Shown piece after piece: positions 52,683 to 61,784 of a stretch of DNA of 64,000 bases. The stretch is from NCBI GenBank assembly GCA_947493195.1, contig CANLQG010000001.1:62001-126000 (forward strand), written 5' to 3'. Position 1 is the stretch's first letter. Every line of letters starts with the position of its first letter. Source of the DNA: an uncultured Sphingomonadaceae bacterium. Lineage in GTDB: Bacteria > Pseudomonadota > Alphaproteobacteria > Sphingomonadales > Sphingomonadaceae. Below the pieces are notes generated by a model that ran no database searches, was not told the origin of the DNA, and saw only the letters and a program-made list of their open reading frames with translations. The translations under genes were made by a program, and so were the position numbers.

Positions 52683-54121
52683 GATGTTTCCGAAGCCTCC
52701 TCGCTCTCCTGCCTATCAATAAGCAGGGCTTCTTCCGGTTCCGCAAGATCTGCCGACGTGTAACGAGGAGAATTTTCAACCAAGGGTATATCTTCGATCT
52801 CACGCTTGCCGATCTCGATCCCCTTCTCCTGCATTCGACGGGCCGACGAAAGAACGTTACGCTCGAAGCTGCCAACAAAGCTATTGTAGTTCTTTACTGC
52901 GCTATCCAGACCACCACCGACGCGCTTCAAGTGTTCGCCCGCCTTTGCAAGTCTGTCATAAAGCTCCGTACCGATACGGCCAATCTCACGCGCCTCGTTT
53001 GCGAGTGCGTCCTGCCGCCAGACCTGCGCCACTGTGCGCGCAATGGCGACGAGGTTGGTGGGCGTTGCCAGCAGCACCTTGTTGTCGAACGCGAAGTCCC
53101 ACAGCGTGGGGTCGGCTTCCAGCGCGGCGGCCACGAAATGCTCGCCCGGCACGAACATCACCACGTAGTCAGGCGCTTCCTCGAACTGGCTTTGGTAACT
53201 CTTCGCGCCCAGTGTCTGCACGTGGTTGCGCATCGACTTGGCATGAAGCGCCATGTGGCGCTTGCGCTCCTCGTCATCGTCCGCCTCGAACGCGGCCTGG
53301 TAGGCGTTGAGCGATACCTTCGAATCGATCACCAGCTTCTTCTGCCCCGGCACGTTGACGATGGCATCGGGACGCAGCCGACCCTCATCCGTTTCCATCG
53401 ACTGTTCGAGGTGGAAATCGGTGTGCTGGGCCAGGCCGCACTGCTCCAGCAGGTTCTGCAAGGCCCGCTCGCCCCAGCGCCCGCGCGCCTTCGGAGCATT
53501 GGTGAGCGAGTTGCCAAGCCGCTGCGCTTCGCGCCGCACTTCCTCCTGCCCAAGCCGCATCGTCTCGATCTGCTGGTGAAGCTTGGAAAAGGCATCGCTG
53601 CGCTGCGCTTCCAGCGCGCCCACGTGCTGTTCGTATTTCTCCAGCCGGTCGGTCACCGGCTTGAGCAGGTTGGCGACGGCTTCCTTGTTGGCCTTTTCGG
53701 AATTGCCGAAACGCTCGGCAGCATCGGCAATGAACTTCTCCTGCGCCTTGCTGAGCACTTCGCTGCCGGCCGCGCGGAACTGGGTGAGCAGTTCCTCTCG
53801 CGCTTCTTTCATCAAGGCGATCTGCCGGTCGTGGTTGGCCTTGTCGGCCTCCAGCGTGGCGAGGCGGTTGCGCGCGCTATCGCGCTCCTCCCGCACGGCA
53901 TCGAGCTGGCTTTCCAGGCCATCGGCCCGCTGCGCGCGGACAGTGGCGTTTTCCAGGTCGATCACGGCGCGGCGAAACTTCTCGTCCAGGTCTCTCGCCG
54001 CAGCATCCCGCTCCGCATGCCGCTCTCGCCAGTCGGCAACCGGGCGGGTACCGAGGAAATAACCGATTGCGCCGGTGGTCAGGGCCACCACCACGAGAGC
54101 AAAAATCACTTCGAGGTCCAT
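52679..54121 (-). CDS. rmuC: DNA recombination protein RmuC
   Basis: 480 residues from MDLEVIFALVVVALTTGAIG. One membrane helix (5-25) is followed by a long coiled coil (about 30-190) and the RmuC nuclease-like domain: KARGRWGERALQNLLEQCGL, KKLVIDSKVSLNAYQAAFEA (with the DSK acids), and VVMFVPGEHFVAAALEADPTLWDFAFDNKVLLATPTNLVAIARTVAQ. It is thought to limit DNA rearrangements. The frame is open 55 codons upstream but that part runs into a low-GC gap. It is coupled to the SH3-like lipoprotein gene by a 4-bp overlap. Confidence 0.94.
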   Translation of the reverse strand: MDLEVIFALVVVALTTGAIGYFLGTRPVADWRERHAERDAAARDLDEKFRRAVIDLENATVRAQRADGLESQLDAVREERDSARNRLATLEADKANHDRQIALMKEAREELLTQFRAAGSEVLSKAQEKFIADAAERFGNSEKANKEAVANLLKPVTDRLEKYEQHVGALEAQRSDAFSKLHQQIETMRLGQEEVRREAQRLGNSLTNAPKARGRWGERALQNLLEQCGLAQHTDFHLEQSMETDEGRLRPDAIVNVPGQKKLVIDSKVSLNAYQAAFEADDDEERKRHMALHAKSMRNHVQTLGAKSYQSQFEEAPDYVVMFVPGEHFVAAALEADPTLWDFAFDNKVLLATPTNLVAIARTVAQVWRQDALANEAREIGRIGTELYDRLAKAGEHLKRVGGGLDSAVKNYNSFVGSFERNVLSSARRMQEKGIEIGKREIEDIPLVENSPRYTSADLAEPEEALLIDRQESEEASETS

Positions 54122-54746
54122 TACTTTACTCCCAAATCTGCTGAAGGTGTGGGGTGACTTCGGAAGCCACCCCACTGTGCAAATTATGAAAAGCGGGCGC
54201 GCATCAACGCACCGAAATCCTCGAGTTGGTGCTCGAAGTCTTTCAGAGCCTGCCAACCCCACTCGAAGTGGCGCGGACAACAACACACAATTTGGTTTTG
54301 AGGATTACGAACAGCCCAAGACCAGCCAGCTTCTCCACAGCACAGTTCCACCCGCCAATTTCGCATGGCGCGTTTCCCTGTCGAAGGGCTATATCTGCTC
54401 TACACGATCATGGGTCGTCGTTATTAGCTTTCTCGCTATGCTCATCCGATATTTCGGTTCTGAGGGATACGGTTCGACTAAAAAGATACAACCAACATTC
54501 AGGCGTTTCACAGTACGAAGCAGGGCGCTTCGGTCCTAACCGCCCAACTAGGCCGGACATATGACGTTAACATAAGTACCAGCCCAGTTCGAGAACCGAT
54601 CCAACTTTTCCACGAAAAGCTAAAAACGGTCGAATTCTCGTGGACAGGCCCTGCCAAATCGTCTGCGTTACCCGCAAATTGTGATGCGTGCCGGGTTCGG
54701 CAGATGCGAACAACGGCGACGAAACATGCACCTGACAGGGGAAACA
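54122..54746. other. Low-GC gap between rmuC and fhs
   Basis: Roughly 500 bp from 54180 to 54680 run near 50% GC against about 64% around them. Apart from the small minus-strand frame at 54184-54366 and a degenerate half of the dispersed repeat (CCCTGTCGAAGGGC at 54376-54389), I see no gene, riboswitch I can name, tRNA or terminator. It could be remnant of a transferred element, or a long regulatory leader for fhs. Confidence 0.6.
54184..54366 (-). CDS. Small Trp/Cys-rich hypothetical protein
   Basis: 60 residues from an ATG at 54366, with AGGGA 8 bases upstream. It has six Cys in two CC/CCC clusters (LCCGEAG and VCCCPRHF) and six Trp (NWRVE, WSWAV, EWGWQAL). Codon use (TGT, CAA, AAT, GTT) is unlike the GC-rich neighbours, so it may be foreign. 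It lies 63 bp upstream of rmuC on the same strand. The peptide is soluble and highly charged at the end. No family recognised. Confidence 0.4.
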   Translation of the reverse strand: MRNWRVELCCGEAGWSWAVRNPQNQIVCCCPRHFEWGWQALKDFEHQLEDFGALMRARFS

Positions 54747-56408
54747 ATGCCCACCGATATCGAGATCGCCCGCCAGGCGACGCTGAAACCCATTGCCGAG
54801 GTAGCTGGCGCAGCGGGCATCCCCGGTGATGCCGTAATCCCGTTCGGCAGGCACAAGGCCAAAATCGACACGGCGCTGCTGCCCGATGCGCCGCAGGGCA
54901 AGCTCATCCTTGTCACCGCCATCAATCCCACGCCCGCGGGCGAAGGCAAGACCACCACCTCGGTCGGCCTGTCCGATGCGCTGCACCGGATCGGGAAGAA
55001 CGCCATGCTGTGCCTGCGCGAGCCTTCGCTGGGCCCGTGTTTCGGCCAGAAAGGCGGCGGCGCGGGCGGCGGCAGGTCGCAGGTGATGCCGATGGACGAA
55101 ATCAACCTGCACTTCACCGGCGATTTCCACGCCATCACCAGCGCGCATAACCTGCTAGCGGCCATGATCGACAACTCGATCTATTGGGGCAATCCGCTCG
55201 ACATCGACCAGCGGCGCGTCACCTGGAGGCGCGTGCTGGACATGAACGACCGCGCGCTGCGCCAGATCGTAGGCCCGCTGGGCGGCGCTGCCAACGGTTT
55301 CCCGCGCGAGAGCGGGTTCGACATTACCGTGGCGAGCGAGATCATGGCGATCCTGTGCCTCGCCAGCGACCTGGCGGACCTGCAAAGGCGGCTGGGCGAT
55401 ATCGTCGTGGCCTATACTCGCCAGAAAGAGCCGGTCTATTGCCGCGATATAAAGGCCGACCGTGCGATGACTGTGCTGCTGAAGGACGCGATCCTGCCTA
55501 ACCTTGTGCAGACGCTGGAGAACCGTCCCGCCCTGCTGCACGGCGGCCCTTTCGCCAATATCGCCCACGGTTGCAACTCGGTGATCGCCACGCGCACTGC
55601 ACTGACACTGGCGGACTACGTGGTGACGGAGGCTGGCTTCGGAGCGGACCTTGGCGCGGAGAAATTCCTCGACATCAAGTGCCGGCTTGCGGGCCTGAAG
55701 CCCGATGCCATCGTGCTGGTGGCCACGGTGCGGGCGCTGAAGATGAACGGCGGCGTCGCCAAGGACGATCTGGGCAAGCCCAACGCCGATGCCGTGCGCG
55801 CGGGTGCGGTAAACCTCAAGCGGCACATCGAGAACCTGAAGAAATTCGGTGTCACGCCCACTGTCGCCATCAATCACTTCCATCTCGACACGGACGAGGA
55901 AATCGCCGTGATCCGGGAAATGGCCGGGGAATTCGGCGCCGATGCCGTGACCTGCAAGCACTGGGCCGAAGGCGGCGCGGGCGCGGAGGAACTGGCCCGG
56001 ATCGTCGTCGCCAAGGCCGATGAGGGCGCGCCCGGGTTCAGCCCGCTCTATCCCGATGACATGCCGCTGGCGGACAAGATCACCACCGTCGCAAAGGAAA
56101 TCTACCGCGCATCCGCTGTCCATTTCGACGGCGGCACCGCGCGGCAGCTGAAGCAGTGGGAGGAAATGGGCTACGGCAAGCTGCCAGTGTGCATGGCGAA
56201 GACCCAGTACAGCTTCTCGACCGACCCGACCAAGCTCGGCGCGCCCGAAAACCACGATGTAGAAATACGCGAAGTGCGCCTGTCCGCCGGGGCCGGGTTC
56301 GTGGTCGCCATCGCCGGAGACATCATGACCATGCCCGGCCTGCCCAGGGTGCCAGCCGCAGAAAGCATCCATCTCGACGAGAATGGCCATATAGAGGGGC
56401 TGTTCTAG
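54747..56408 (+). CDS. fhs: Formate-tetrahydrofolate ligase
   Basis: 553 residues from [33 protein letters not shown] is the P-loop, [37 protein letters not shown] the highly conserved central stretch, and [26 protein letters not shown] the next. It makes 10-formyl-THF from formate, ATP and THF; that is the donor for purine synthesis and for Fmt (gene at 59005). ATG is preceded by GGGGA. Confidence 0.97.
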   Translation: MPTDIEIARQATLKPIAEVAGAAGIPGDAVIPFGRHKAKIDTALLPDAPQGKLILVTAINPTPAGEGKTTTSVGLSDALHRIGKNAMLCLREPSLGPCFGQKGGGAGGGRSQVMPMDEINLHFTGDFHAITSAHNLLAAMIDNSIYWGNPLDIDQRRVTWRRVLDMNDRALRQIVGPLGGAANGFPRESGFDITVASEIMAILCLASDLADLQRRLGDIVVAYTRQKEPVYCRDIKADRAMTVLLKDAILPNLVQTLENRPALLHGGPFANIAHGCNSVIATRTALTLADYVVTEAGFGADLGAEKFLDIKCRLAGLKPDAIVLVATVRALKMNGGVAKDDLGKPNADAVRAGAVNLKRHIENLKKFGVTPTVAINHFHLDTDEEIAVIREMAGEFGADAVTCKHWAEGGAGAEELARIVVAKADEGAPGFSPLYPDDMPLADKITTVAKEIYRASAVHFDGGTARQLKQWEEMGYGKLPVCMAKTQYSFSTDPTKLGAPENHDVEIREVRLSAGAGFVVAIAGDIMTMPGLPRVPAAESIHLDENGHIEGLF

Positions 56409-56424
56409 CCCGGAGTTGCATCAA

Positions 56425-56811
56425 TCAGTTCTTCGCGTCCGAAGGTCGCTGCTGCCAGGGCCACTTGCCGTCAATCTCGACTTCTAGGCTGAACGACAGG
56501 AACGTTCGGATCAGCACGATCCCGCCAAGCACCACAATGCTGGCCAGTGTCGGTTCGACCGAAACGGTGCGGATGATGTCGGCAGCGACCAACAGTTCCA
56601 GGCCGGTAAGGATCGAGCGGCCCAGGGTTTTGCGAAACGCGGGCACCAGATCATGGCCATCGTCCGCAAACGGACTGCCGCCGCCGAACAGGCCGCGCCC
56701 GAAGCGCGCGATCGCCAGCAAGGTACCAAGTATGATGACGGCGATCCCGGCAATTTCGAAAAGCCGCGATACCGCTACGGCGAACTCCAGCATCTGTGCA
56801 TCGGTTATCAT
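56425..56811 (-). CDS. DUF1622 membrane protein
   Basis: 128 residues with about three transmembrane helices. VSRLFEIAGIAVIILGTLLAI, then LGRSILTGLELLVAADIIRTVSVEPTLAS and LGGIVLIRTFLSFSLEVEIDGKWPW are the DUF1622 pattern. Function unknown. Divergent from the copper-storage-like gene across 84 bp. Confidence 0.8.
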   Translation of the reverse strand: MITDAQMLEFAVAVSRLFEIAGIAVIILGTLLAIARFGRGLFGGGSPFADDGHDLVPAFRKTLGRSILTGLELLVAADIIRTVSVEPTLASIVVLGGIVLIRTFLSFSLEVEIDGKWPWQQRPSDAKN

Positions 56812-56895
56812 AAGTCCTCAATCGGCCACGCCCCAATCCGGTTCCGAGGAACGCGAAGCCGCCGTCAATCGTCAGTGGGGCGAAGGAGAATTACA

Positions 56896-57300
56896 ATGTC
56901 GATCAAGGAAATGATCAAGGACCACCCGCAGGTGGGCAGCGACTACAACGAACAACTGGGCGAGGCGGTGAAGCACGCGATGTACTGCGCGGCGATCTGC
57001 AATTCATGCGCCGATGCCTGCAATGCCGAGGAAGGCGACATGAGCGAATGCATTCGCAAGTGCCTCGACTGCTCGGACATCTGCCAGGCCGTAAGCCGCG
57101 TGGCCGCCCGTCGCACCCACGGCAACACGGTGGTGATCAAGTCGCTGCTGGAAGCCTGCATCATCGCCTGCAAGGTCTGCGCGGAAGAGTGTGCCAAGCA
57201 CGACAACCCGCACTGCAAGCGCTGCGAGCGGATGTGCCGCGAGTGCATGGAAGACTGCACGAAGGCGCTCCAGGGCATGGTCGAAACCGCCACCGCCTGA
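56896..57300 (+). CDS. Four-helix-bundle copper-storage-like protein (Csp/DUF326)
   Basis: 134 residues with 17 Cys spaced every three or four residues along four helices: YCAAICNSCADAC, SECIRKCLDCSDIC, EACIIACKVCAEEC and HCKRCERMCRECMEDC. This is the copper-binding Csp pattern, where Cys thiolates line a bundle and hold many Cu(I). It lacks a signal peptide, so it would be the cytosolic Csp3-like type rather than the Tat-exported one. AAGGAGA lies 6 bases upstream of the ATG. Confidence 0.9.
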   Translation: MSIKEMIKDHPQVGSDYNEQLGEAVKHAMYCAAICNSCADACNAEEGDMSECIRKCLDCSDICQAVSRVAARRTHGNTVVIKSLLEACIIACKVCAEECAKHDNPHCKRCERMCRECMEDCTKALQGMVETATA

Positions 57301-57413
57301 TCGCGGCGACCAATTCCAGTCCCGTTCAGATAGACGGGCATATCGCCCGGTAATAATATGTGGGCAGGAGATGCGGCGCCAAGCCGCGTCTCACTATCTG
57401 GATAGGACACACA

Positions 57414-57548
57414 ATGCGTTTGAAAACCGCTCTTCTTGGCCTGCTGCTGGGCAGCGCCGTGCTGGCGCTTCCCGCCTGTAACGCCGTTCGCGGTCTCGGC
57501 CAGGATCTCAAGTCCGTTGCCGACGCGGGCGAGGAAGCCATCGACTAG
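57414..57548 (+). CDS. Entericidin-family lipoprotein 3
   Basis: 44 residues: MRLKTALLGLLLGSAVLALPAC signal (lipid Cys 22), then CNAVRGLGQDLKSVADAGEEA. It shares VRGxGQDLxSVAD with the entericidin at 9038, 48 kb away. It is single, flanked by the copper-storage-like gene and followed by a terminator. Confidence 0.85.
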   Translation: MRLKTALLGLLLGSAVLALPACNAVRGLGQDLKSVADAGEEAID

Positions 57549-57550
57549 AG

Positions 57551-57583
57551 CGAATAAGGGCGCCGCGCCGGCGCCCTTATTCG
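57551..57583. terminator. Bidirectional terminator between entericidin 3 and def
   Basis: CGAATAAGGGCGCC (57551-57564) pairs perfectly with GGCGCCCTTATTCG (57570-57583) over a 5-base loop; GTTT follows on plus. It begins right after the entericidin stop and is 96 bp from the convergent def gene. Confidence 0.85.
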
Positions 57584-57678
57584 TTTCTACTTCCATTCGC
57601 CAGCTAACGGTTCTGCACCGCGCGCCGCGAAGATCAGCCCACTAATTGTCGCCTGTCGCTAGCCGACGCAGCGCTGCA

Positions 57679-58242
57679 TCAGGCAGCGCGCGCCTTTTGC
57701 AGCTTTTTCAGCGCCATCGACCGCTTCAGGCGGCTGAGGTGATCGATAAACAGGATGCCGTTAAGGTGGTCCATCTCGTGCTGGATGCAGACCGCCAACA
57801 TGCCGTCCATTTCCTCTTCGTGGGCGTTCCCCTCAAGGTCTTGCCAGCGCACGCGGCACTTGGCCGGGCGTTCCACGTCGGCGTAGATATCCGGCACCGA
57901 AAGGCAGCCTTCCTGGTAGCTCTTGGTATCGTCCGACGGATCGAGGATTTCGGGATTCACGAATACGCGCGGATCGTTGATGATCGGCTGGTGCGTATGG
58001 GAGTGCCCATCGTGATCGCAGGGCACGGGCTCTGCATCGGGGTCTTCTTCCTGCAGGTCGATCACCAGCAGGCGCAGGGGTTCACCCACCTGGATCGCCG
58101 CAAGGCCGATGCCATGCGCAGCGTACATCGTCTCGAACATGTCATCGACGAGGGTTTTCAGGTTATCGTCGAAAGTCTCCACCGGAGACGAGACGACTTT
58201 CAGCCGGGGATCCGGCGCTTCCAGGATTTCACGAATAGCCAT
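57679..58242 (-). CDS. def: Peptide deformylase with a His-rich insertion
   Basis: 187 residues from MAIREILEAPDPRLKVVSSP. GIGLAAIQ (44-51), EGCLSVP (111-117) and QHEMDHLNG (HEMDH at 155-159) supply the metal ligands Cys113, His155 and His159. An additional loop at about 65-90, EPVPCDHDGHSHTHQPIIND, contains Cys75 and four His. It removes the N-formyl group from nascent proteins; its partner Fmt is at 59005. A 12-codon open extension upstream is ignored. Confidence 0.95.
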   Translation of the reverse strand: MAIREILEAPDPRLKVVSSPVETFDDNLKTLVDDMFETMYAAHGIGLAAIQVGEPLRLLVIDLQEEDPDAEPVPCDHDGHSHTHQPIINDPRVFVNPEILDPSDDTKSYQEGCLSVPDIYADVERPAKCRVRWQDLEGNAHEEEMDGMLAVCIQHEMDHLNGILFIDHLSRLKRSMALKKLQKARAA

Positions 58243-58293
58243 GCCTGCAAGTATAGGGAGCCTGTGCTTAACCTGCAATTGCCGGTTGCACGA

Positions 58294-58890
58294 TCACCCC
58301 AGCGGGCGCCGTGCCCGCAGCGCCTGGGCCAGCGTGCCTTCGTCGAGGTAGTCCAGTTCCCCGCCCACTGGCAACCCGTGGGCAAGCTGAGTGATGCGCA
58401 CCGGGTGCCCTTCCAGCCGTTCGGCAATGTAATGCGCGGTGGTCTGCCCCTCCAGCGTGGCGTTCATCGCCAGCACCACCTCGTCCACCCCGCCCTGTTC
58501 CACGCGGCCCAGCAGGCTGTCGATGGCGAGATCTTCCGGGCGAATGCCGTCGAGCGCGGAAAGCCTGCCGCCCAGCACGTGAAATGTGCCAGTGAAAAGC
58601 CGCGCACGGTCCAGCGCCCACAGGTCCGCCACGTCCTCCACCACGCAGATGGACTTGGGGTCCCGCTTCGGATCGGCGCAGATGGTGCACGGGTTTTGCG
58701 TATCCACGTTGCCGCAGGTGTCGCACTCCACCAGCTTTTCCTTCACCGTGCCCAGTGCATCCAGCACCTGGTCGAGCGCTGTTTCGCGGTGTTTCACCAG
58801 CCACAGCACCGCGCGCCGCGCCGAGCGCGGGCCAAGGCCCGGCAGACGCGCCAGGGCAGAGGCCAGGTTTTCGATTTCGCTAGAGGCCAT
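58294..58890 (-). CDS. recR: Recombination mediator RecR
   Basis: 198 residues. It has the N-terminal helix-hairpin-helix region [18 protein letters not shown], the zinc finger [16 protein letters not shown] (four Cys) and the Toprim domain [36 protein letters not shown] followed by [18 protein letters not shown]. It loads RecA with RecF and RecO during gap repair. It is 50 bp upstream of def, same strand, likely co-transcribed. Confidence 0.96.
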   Translation of the reverse strand: MASSEIENLASALARLPGLGPRSARRAVLWLVKHRETALDQVLDALGTVKEKLVECDTCGNVDTQNPCTICADPKRDPKSICVVEDVADLWALDRARLFTGTFHVLGGRLSALDGIRPEDLAIDSLLGRVEQGGVDEVVLAMNATLEGQTTAHYIAERLEGHPVRITQLAHGLPVGGELDYLDEGTLAQALRARRPLG

Positions 58891-58915
58891 TGCTTCTTCC
58901 TAGACCGAATGGGCC

Positions 58916-58985
58916 GAGCTTGTCGAAGCCCTGCCCTTCCTTTTCCCTCGCACTGAAGTAAGGACAGCCCTTCGACAAGCTCAGG
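58916..58985. repeat. Dispersed inverted repeat, copy 2
   Basis: Arms at 58916-58938 and 58963-58985 carry GAGCTTGTCGAAG and its reverse complement CTTCGACAAGCTC, with a few mismatches elsewhere and a 24-bp loop. It lies in the promoter gap between the divergent recR and fmt genes. Its outer part resembles the copy at 26671-26744. Confidence 0.85.
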
Positions 58986-59004
58986 GTCACGGATAAGAGA
59001 AGTA

Positions 59005-59910
59005 GTGCGCATAATCTTCATGGGAACGCCCGATTTCGCGGTGCCGACGCTGGATGCGCTGGTGGATACAGGGCACGAGTTGGCGGCCGTCTACAGCCAG
59101 CCGCCCAGCCGCGCCGGTCGGGGGAAGAAGGAGCGGCCCTCCCCCGTTCACGCGCGGGCAGAGCAGTTCGGCATCGAAGTGCGCCATCCCGCCAGCCTGA
59201 AAGGCGCCGACGAACAGACCGCGTTCGCCGCGCTGGAAGCCGACGTGGCCGTAGTCGCCGCCTACGGCCTGCTGTTGCCACAGCCCATCCTGGACGCGCC
59301 GAAACACGGTTGCCTGAATGTCCACGGCTCGCTGCTGCCGCGCTGGCGCGGGGCGGCACCCATTCACCGGGCGATACAGGCAGGGGACGAGCAGACCGGC
59401 ATCACCATCATGCGGATGGAGGCTGGTCTCGACACCGGCCCGATGCTGCTGAAAGGTGCCACACCGGTCGATCACAAGACGACCGGCGAACTGCACGACG
59501 AACTCGCGCAGATGGGCGCGCGGCTGATGGTGCAGGCGCTCGCGCAGATCGACACGCTGGAGGCCGAACGGCAGGACGACACGCTTGCCACCTACGCCCC
59601 CAAGATCAGCAAAACGGAAGCGAAACTAGATTTCACCAAGCCTGCCGAAGTGCTCGAGCGCGAGGTGCGCGCATTTGCCCCTTTCCCCGGTAGCTGGTTC
59701 GAACTGGAAGGCGAACGTATCAAGCTGCTGCGCGCGGAACTGGTGGACGAGAGTGGAAAGGCCGGAACCGTGCTGGACGAGCGCCTGACCATCGCCTGTG
59801 GCATCGGCGCGATCCGCCCGGTGACTTTGCAGCGCGCCGGGAAGCCCGCGATGGCGCTGGACGATTTCCTGCGCGGGAACGCCATTTCGCCAGGCATGAG
59901 TGCCGGATGA
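59005..59910 (+). CDS. fmt: Methionyl-tRNA formyltransferase
   Basis: 301 residues starting with GTG at 59005. [19 protein letters not shown] is the family opening, [26 protein letters not shown] the catalytic hallmark (NxHxSLLPxxRGAAP), and [17 protein letters not shown] follows. It formylates Met-tRNAi using 10-formyl-THF. The stop overlaps truA by 4 bp. Its start is 20 bp after the repeat arm. Confidence 0.96.
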   Translation: MRIIFMGTPDFAVPTLDALVDTGHELAAVYSQPPSRAGRGKKERPSPVHARAEQFGIEVRHPASLKGADEQTAFAALEADVAVVAAYGLLLPQPILDAPKHGCLNVHGSLLPRWRGAAPIHRAIQAGDEQTGITIMRMEAGLDTGPMLLKGATPVDHKTTGELHDELAQMGARLMVQALAQIDTLEAERQDDTLATYAPKISKTEAKLDFTKPAEVLEREVRAFAPFPGSWFELEGERIKLLRAELVDESGKAGTVLDERLTIACGIGAIRPVTLQRAGKPAMALDDFLRGNAISPGMSAG

Positions 59911-60656
59911 CCCGGTTCGCGCTTACGATCGAATTCGATGGCGGCCCGTTCTTCGGCCTGCAACGGCAGGCAGACGGCCCCAGCGTGCAGCAAAGCGTGG
60001 AGGAGGCAGCCCACGCCGTGACCGGCGAGACGGTTACCCTGCACAGCGCAGGGCGCACCGACAGCGGCGTCCATGCCCTGGCCATGCGCAGCCATCTCGA
60101 TATCGCGAAGAACATCGAGCCGTTCCGGCTGATGGAAGCGCTCAATGCAAGGCTGCGCCCCGACCCGGTCTCGGTAATCGCCTGCGAGGAGAAACCCGAC
60201 GACTGGCACGCGCGCTTTTCCTGTATCGGGCGCAGGTACGAATATCGCATCCGCAATCGCCGCGCGCCGCTGACGCTGGAAAGGGGCCGCGCCTGGCATG
60301 TCGCCCGCCCGCTGGATGCCGAGGCCATGCACGAAGCCGCGCAGGCACTGGTCGGAAGCCACGATTTCACCACCTTCCGCAGCGCGCACTGCCAGGCGGC
60401 CAGTCCGGAAAAAACGCTGGACCGGCTCGACGTCACCCGCGAGGGCGACGCGGTGATCGTGCGCGCCGCCGCGCGCAGCTTCCTGCATCACCAGGTCCGC
60501 TCTATGGTGGGGTGTCTTGCGCTTGTCGGCCAGGGCACTTGGAGGATAGAACAGATGGCTGAGGCGTTGGAAGCGAAAGACCGCTCCGCGCTTGGTCTTA
60601 ATGCCCCACCAGAGGGGCTGTATTTCGTAAAAGCCACATACCCGGAAGAGGAATAA
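59907..60656 (+). CDS. truA: tRNA pseudouridine synthase A
   Basis: 249 residues. [20 protein letters not shown] is the opening, [10 protein letters not shown] carries the catalytic Asp, and [20 protein letters not shown] is the conserved late motif. It makes pseudouridine at positions 38-40 of tRNA. ATG overlaps the fmt stop in ATGA. The next gene begins 4 bp past its stop. Confidence 0.96.
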   Translation: MTRFALTIEFDGGPFFGLQRQADGPSVQQSVEEAAHAVTGETVTLHSAGRTDSGVHALAMRSHLDIAKNIEPFRLMEALNARLRPDPVSVIACEEKPDDWHARFSCIGRRYEYRIRNRRAPLTLERGRAWHVARPLDAEAMHEAAQALVGSHDFTTFRSAHCQAASPEKTLDRLDVTREGDAVIVRAAARSFLHHQVRSMVGCLALVGQGTWRIEQMAEALEAKDRSALGLNAPPEGLYFVKATYPEEE

Positions 60657-60660
60657 CCGC

Positions 60661-61773
60661 ATGACTACCACCGGACGCCAGCTAACTTCCACGCTCACCG
60701 CCGACAACACCATGGTGCTGGAGCTGGAGGAGAAGACCTTCCCCCAGCCGACCGGCAACCAGGTGCTGGTGAAGATGGAGGCAGCGCCGATCAATCCGTC
60801 TGACCTGTTCCTGATGACCACTGGTGCCGATCTGCAGATGGCCGAATATTCGCCGGGCAAAGTGGTGATGCCCGTTGCCCCGCAGGTCGCCGCCGGACAG
60901 GCAGCGCGAAAGGGCAAGCCGCAGAAAGTCGGCAACGAAGGCGCGGGCGAGGTGATCGCTGCGGGTGAAGGCGAAATGGCGCAGGCGTTGTTGGGCCAGC
61001 GCGTGGCCTGCGTGCCGGGCAGCGCTTTCAGCGAATATGCCATTGCCGATGCGATGATGTGCCTGCCGCTGGGGGACCATACCTCCGAAGAAGGCGCAAG
61101 TTCCTTCGTCAACCCCATGACCGCGCTGGGTTTTGCCGAAACCGCAAAGCGCGAGGGACACAGCGCGATCATTCATGCCGCAGCCGCCTCGAACCTGGGC
61201 CAGATGCTGAACCGCATCTGCCAGGAAGACGGGCTTGGCCTCGTGAACATCGTGCGCAAGGAGGAGCAGGCGCAGCTGCTGAAGGACCAGGGCGCGGCGC
61301 ATTTGGTGAACAGTTCGGACGGTGATTTCGAGAAAAAGCTGGCCGAAGCCATCGGCGCGACCGGGGCGTTCCTCGGCTTCGATCCCATCGGCGGCGGGCA
61401 GACCACCGACACCTGCCTGCGCGCAATGGAGCGCGTCGCGGCAAAGGAAATGACCGAATACAGCCGCTATGGCTCGAACAAGCAGAAGAAGATGTACATC
61501 TACGGTCGCCTTGAACTCGCGCCCACGATCCTGACGCCGAGCTATGGCTTCTCGTGGACCGTCTCGGGCTGGCTGCTGATGCCCTTCCTCGAAAGCTGCG
61601 ACATGCAGACCATGATGAGCCTGCGCCAACGCGTGCAGCAGGGGCTGAAGACGACCTTTGCCAGTTCCTACAAGACCCGTGTCGATCTTGAAGGCATGCT
61701 GACCAAGGACGCCATGATGGACTACGCGCAGATGTCGACCGGCGAGAAATACCTGGTCACGCCGCACGGCTGA
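60661..61773 (+). CDS. Zinc-less MDR-family dehydrogenase/quinone reductase
   Basis: 370 residues. The GroES-like N-terminus has LVKMEAAPINPSDLFLMTTGAD; a coenzyme domain with AIIHAAAASNLGQMLNRI and VNIVRKEEQAQLLKD follows. The NADP-binding Gly motif (GxGxxG) is replaced by AAASNLGQ, as in some quinone reductase-like members, and there is no zinc-binding Cys cluster. Substrate unknown. Its long spacer helices (AGQAARKGKPQKV) are unusual. It starts 4 bp after truA. Confidence 0.8.
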   Translation: MTTTGRQLTSTLTADNTMVLELEEKTFPQPTGNQVLVKMEAAPINPSDLFLMTTGADLQMAEYSPGKVVMPVAPQVAAGQAARKGKPQKVGNEGAGEVIAAGEGEMAQALLGQRVACVPGSAFSEYAIADAMMCLPLGDHTSEEGASSFVNPMTALGFAETAKREGHSAIIHAAAASNLGQMLNRICQEDGLGLVNIVRKEEQAQLLKDQGAAHLVNSSDGDFEKKLAEAIGATGAFLGFDPIGGGQTTDTCLRAMERVAAKEMTEYSRYGSNKQKKMYIYGRLELAPTILTPSYGFSWTVSGWLLMPFLESCDMQTMMSLRQRVQQGLKTTFASSYKTRVDLEGMLTKDAMMDYAQMSTGEKYLVTPHG

Positions 61774-61784
61774 GCGCCTTCGCG

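Noticed and set aside
54508..54747. 79-codon minus-strand frame in the low-GC gap before fhs
   Set aside because: No ribosome-binding site, no domain, and it runs into the fhs start region.
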